From assembly GCA_030038445.1 (NCBI GenBank), contig JASHOW010000039.1, forward strand, positions 1-49,675: DNA of 49,675 nt. Reading direction: 5' to 3'. Origin of the DNA: Nitrosopumilaceae archaeon. GTDB taxonomy: Archaea; Thermoproteota; Nitrososphaeria; Nitrososphaerales; Nitrosopumilaceae. This document shows positions 48,871-49,675 of this stretch, one piece after another. Position 1 is the first letter of the stretch, and each line of letters starts with the position of its first letter. Made by a program: the position numbers and the translations under genes. Under the pieces are notes generated by a model. That model saw only the letters and a program-made list of their open reading frames with translations. It had not been told where the DNA came from and searched no databases.

Positions 48871-49675
48871 TTGGACTCTTCAATTACCATTACGCCAAGA
48901 TTTTCAGTAAAGATGCTAGAGAAGGCTCTAAGGCTTTACACACCATCGCTTTCTGAAAAGGCGCTAGCAGAGTTTCTTGCTGACAAGTGCGATGATTTAG
49001 GTTTTGAGAATATTCGCATAGATGAAGTAGGTAACCTTATTGCAACAAAAGGATCGGGTTCTCCAAAGATATTGCTTTGTGGTCATATGGATACGGTACC
49101 AGGAAAGATCAAAGTTAGAAATGAAGATGGTCACATATATGGTAGGGGAGCCTCTGACGCAAAGGCGCCTCTTATGGCAATGCTTCTTGCCGCTGCCTCA
49201 CTTCAGAATAACAATGGAACTGTGGTCTTTGCTGCAGTGGTAGATGAAGAAGGAAATGCAACCGGAATCAAGAGTCTGGTTAAACAGAAGATGGATATAG
49301 ACTATGCAATCTTTGGAGAGCCCAGTAGCATAAGAAATATTACAATTGCATACAAGGGAAGGATTGCCATAAACCTGAAGGTAAATGTTGGAGACAGTGC
49401 ACATGCCAGCGCTCCATGGCTTGCAAAAAATGCAATTGAGGAATCATACGTGTTTACTAATGCAATCAAAGAATCTCTGGAGAAAAACCAAGAAAATAAA
49501 GCAAAGAGTATGATGCTGACAGCAGCTCTTACCGAGATAAAAGGCGGTACGAGCCACAATGTAACTGCCGTAGAGTGCGATGCAATAATGGATATCAGAA
49601 TTCCAGTAGACATGAACTGCAAAATGATTGGAGAGAAAATTGCAACAACAGTGCAGGAAGTGGCCAAGAAACAGG
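48871..49675 (+). CDS. lysK: LysW-lysine/ornithine hydrolase (LysK), cut by window end
   Basis: The first 268 residues of an M20-family metallopeptidase that frees lysine or ornithine from LysW. Zinc ligands and catalytic residues: CGHMDTVPG (His, Asp), GRGASDAKAP (Asp), VVDEEGNATG (Glu pair). TTG start at 48871 follows the LysX stop by 3 bases; an internal ATG at 48913 is less likely because it would cut the first helix. The frame is open to the window edge. Confidence 0.9.
   Translation, partial: MDSSITITPRFSVKMLEKALRLYTPSLSEKALAEFLADKCDDLGFENIRIDEVGNLIATKGSGSPKILLCGHMDTVPGKIKVRNEDGHIYGRGASDAKAPLMAMLLAAASLQNNNGTVVFAAVVDEEGNATGIKSLVKQKMDIDYAIFGEPSSIRNITIAYKGRIAINLKVNVGDSAHASAPWLAKNAIEESYVFTNAIKESLEKNQENKAKSMMLTAALTEIKGGTSHNVTAVECDAIMDIRIPVDMNCKMIGEKIATTVQEVAKKQ

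Overview
This window comes from the chromosome of a Nitrososphaerota (Thaumarchaeota) archaeon, most likely an ammonia oxidiser of the Nitrosopumilales/Nitrosotalea side. The evidence is the archaeal-eukaryal ribosomal proteins L15e, L31e and L39e, a thaumarchaeal NirK-type multicopper oxidase, LysW-carrier lysine/arginine biosynthesis, methionine synthase split into two proteins, a degenerate FtsZ-like protein and a PEFG-CTERM sorting tail. Base composition is AT-rich. Most transcription units have a TATA-like box about 26-30 bases before the start codon, so leaderless mRNAs appear to dominate; several starts (many GTG or TTG) were chosen on that basis. I see no tRNA, rRNA, CRISPR array or insertion sequence.

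Layout. 1-8.1 kb: a truncated gene, an MscS channel, small secreted or membrane proteins, a TPR protein, a CPA1 Na+/H+ antiporter, an M1 aminopeptidase and a DedA-type membrane protein. 8.2-16.7 kb: a secreted beta-propeller, TruD, a thioredoxin-NHL protein, a lone Lrp ligand-binding domain, membrane proteins, L15e and several surface proteins. 16.7-24.1 kb: a SerA-like dehydrogenase, NirK, fumarase/aspartase, a tRNA methylthiotransferase, the FtsZ-like protein, L31e, L39e and a CoA-type Nudix hydrolase. 24.2-28.5 kb: split MetH and a divergent MetF-like protein, forming a methionine/C1 module.

28.6-40.6 kb is the most unusual part, an apparent sulfur/metal accessory region. It holds a rhodanese, a YeiH-type putative sulfate exporter, a small winged-helix protein, a Cys-rich DUF326 protein, an orphan protein, two sulfonate/nitrate-type substrate-binding proteins, a PstS-like protein, SufU, a tiny zinc-ribbon protein and an ABC permease/ATPase operon. 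That operon also encodes a phosphosulfolactate-synthase (ComA) domain fused to a winged helix. The free winged-helix protein is nearly a copy of that fused domain (39 of 64 residues identical by hand count). Eight promoters in this region carry TGCA boxes, in the best cases spaced 9 and 11 bases apart, just upstream of TATA. I propose a local regulon controlled by the winged-helix pair and concerned with organosulfur compounds or sulfite.

40.8-49.7 kb is the arginine/lysine block: argG, lysW, lysX/argX, lysY, lysZ, lysJ and an Lrp regulator, then homocitrate-synthase-like, a second lysW, a second lysX and lysK (cut by the window end). The two LysX ligases probably feed glutamate and aminoadipate into one shared YZJ set. 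The second LysW ends in Gln instead of the canonical Glu, the residue that normally forms the bond to substrate.
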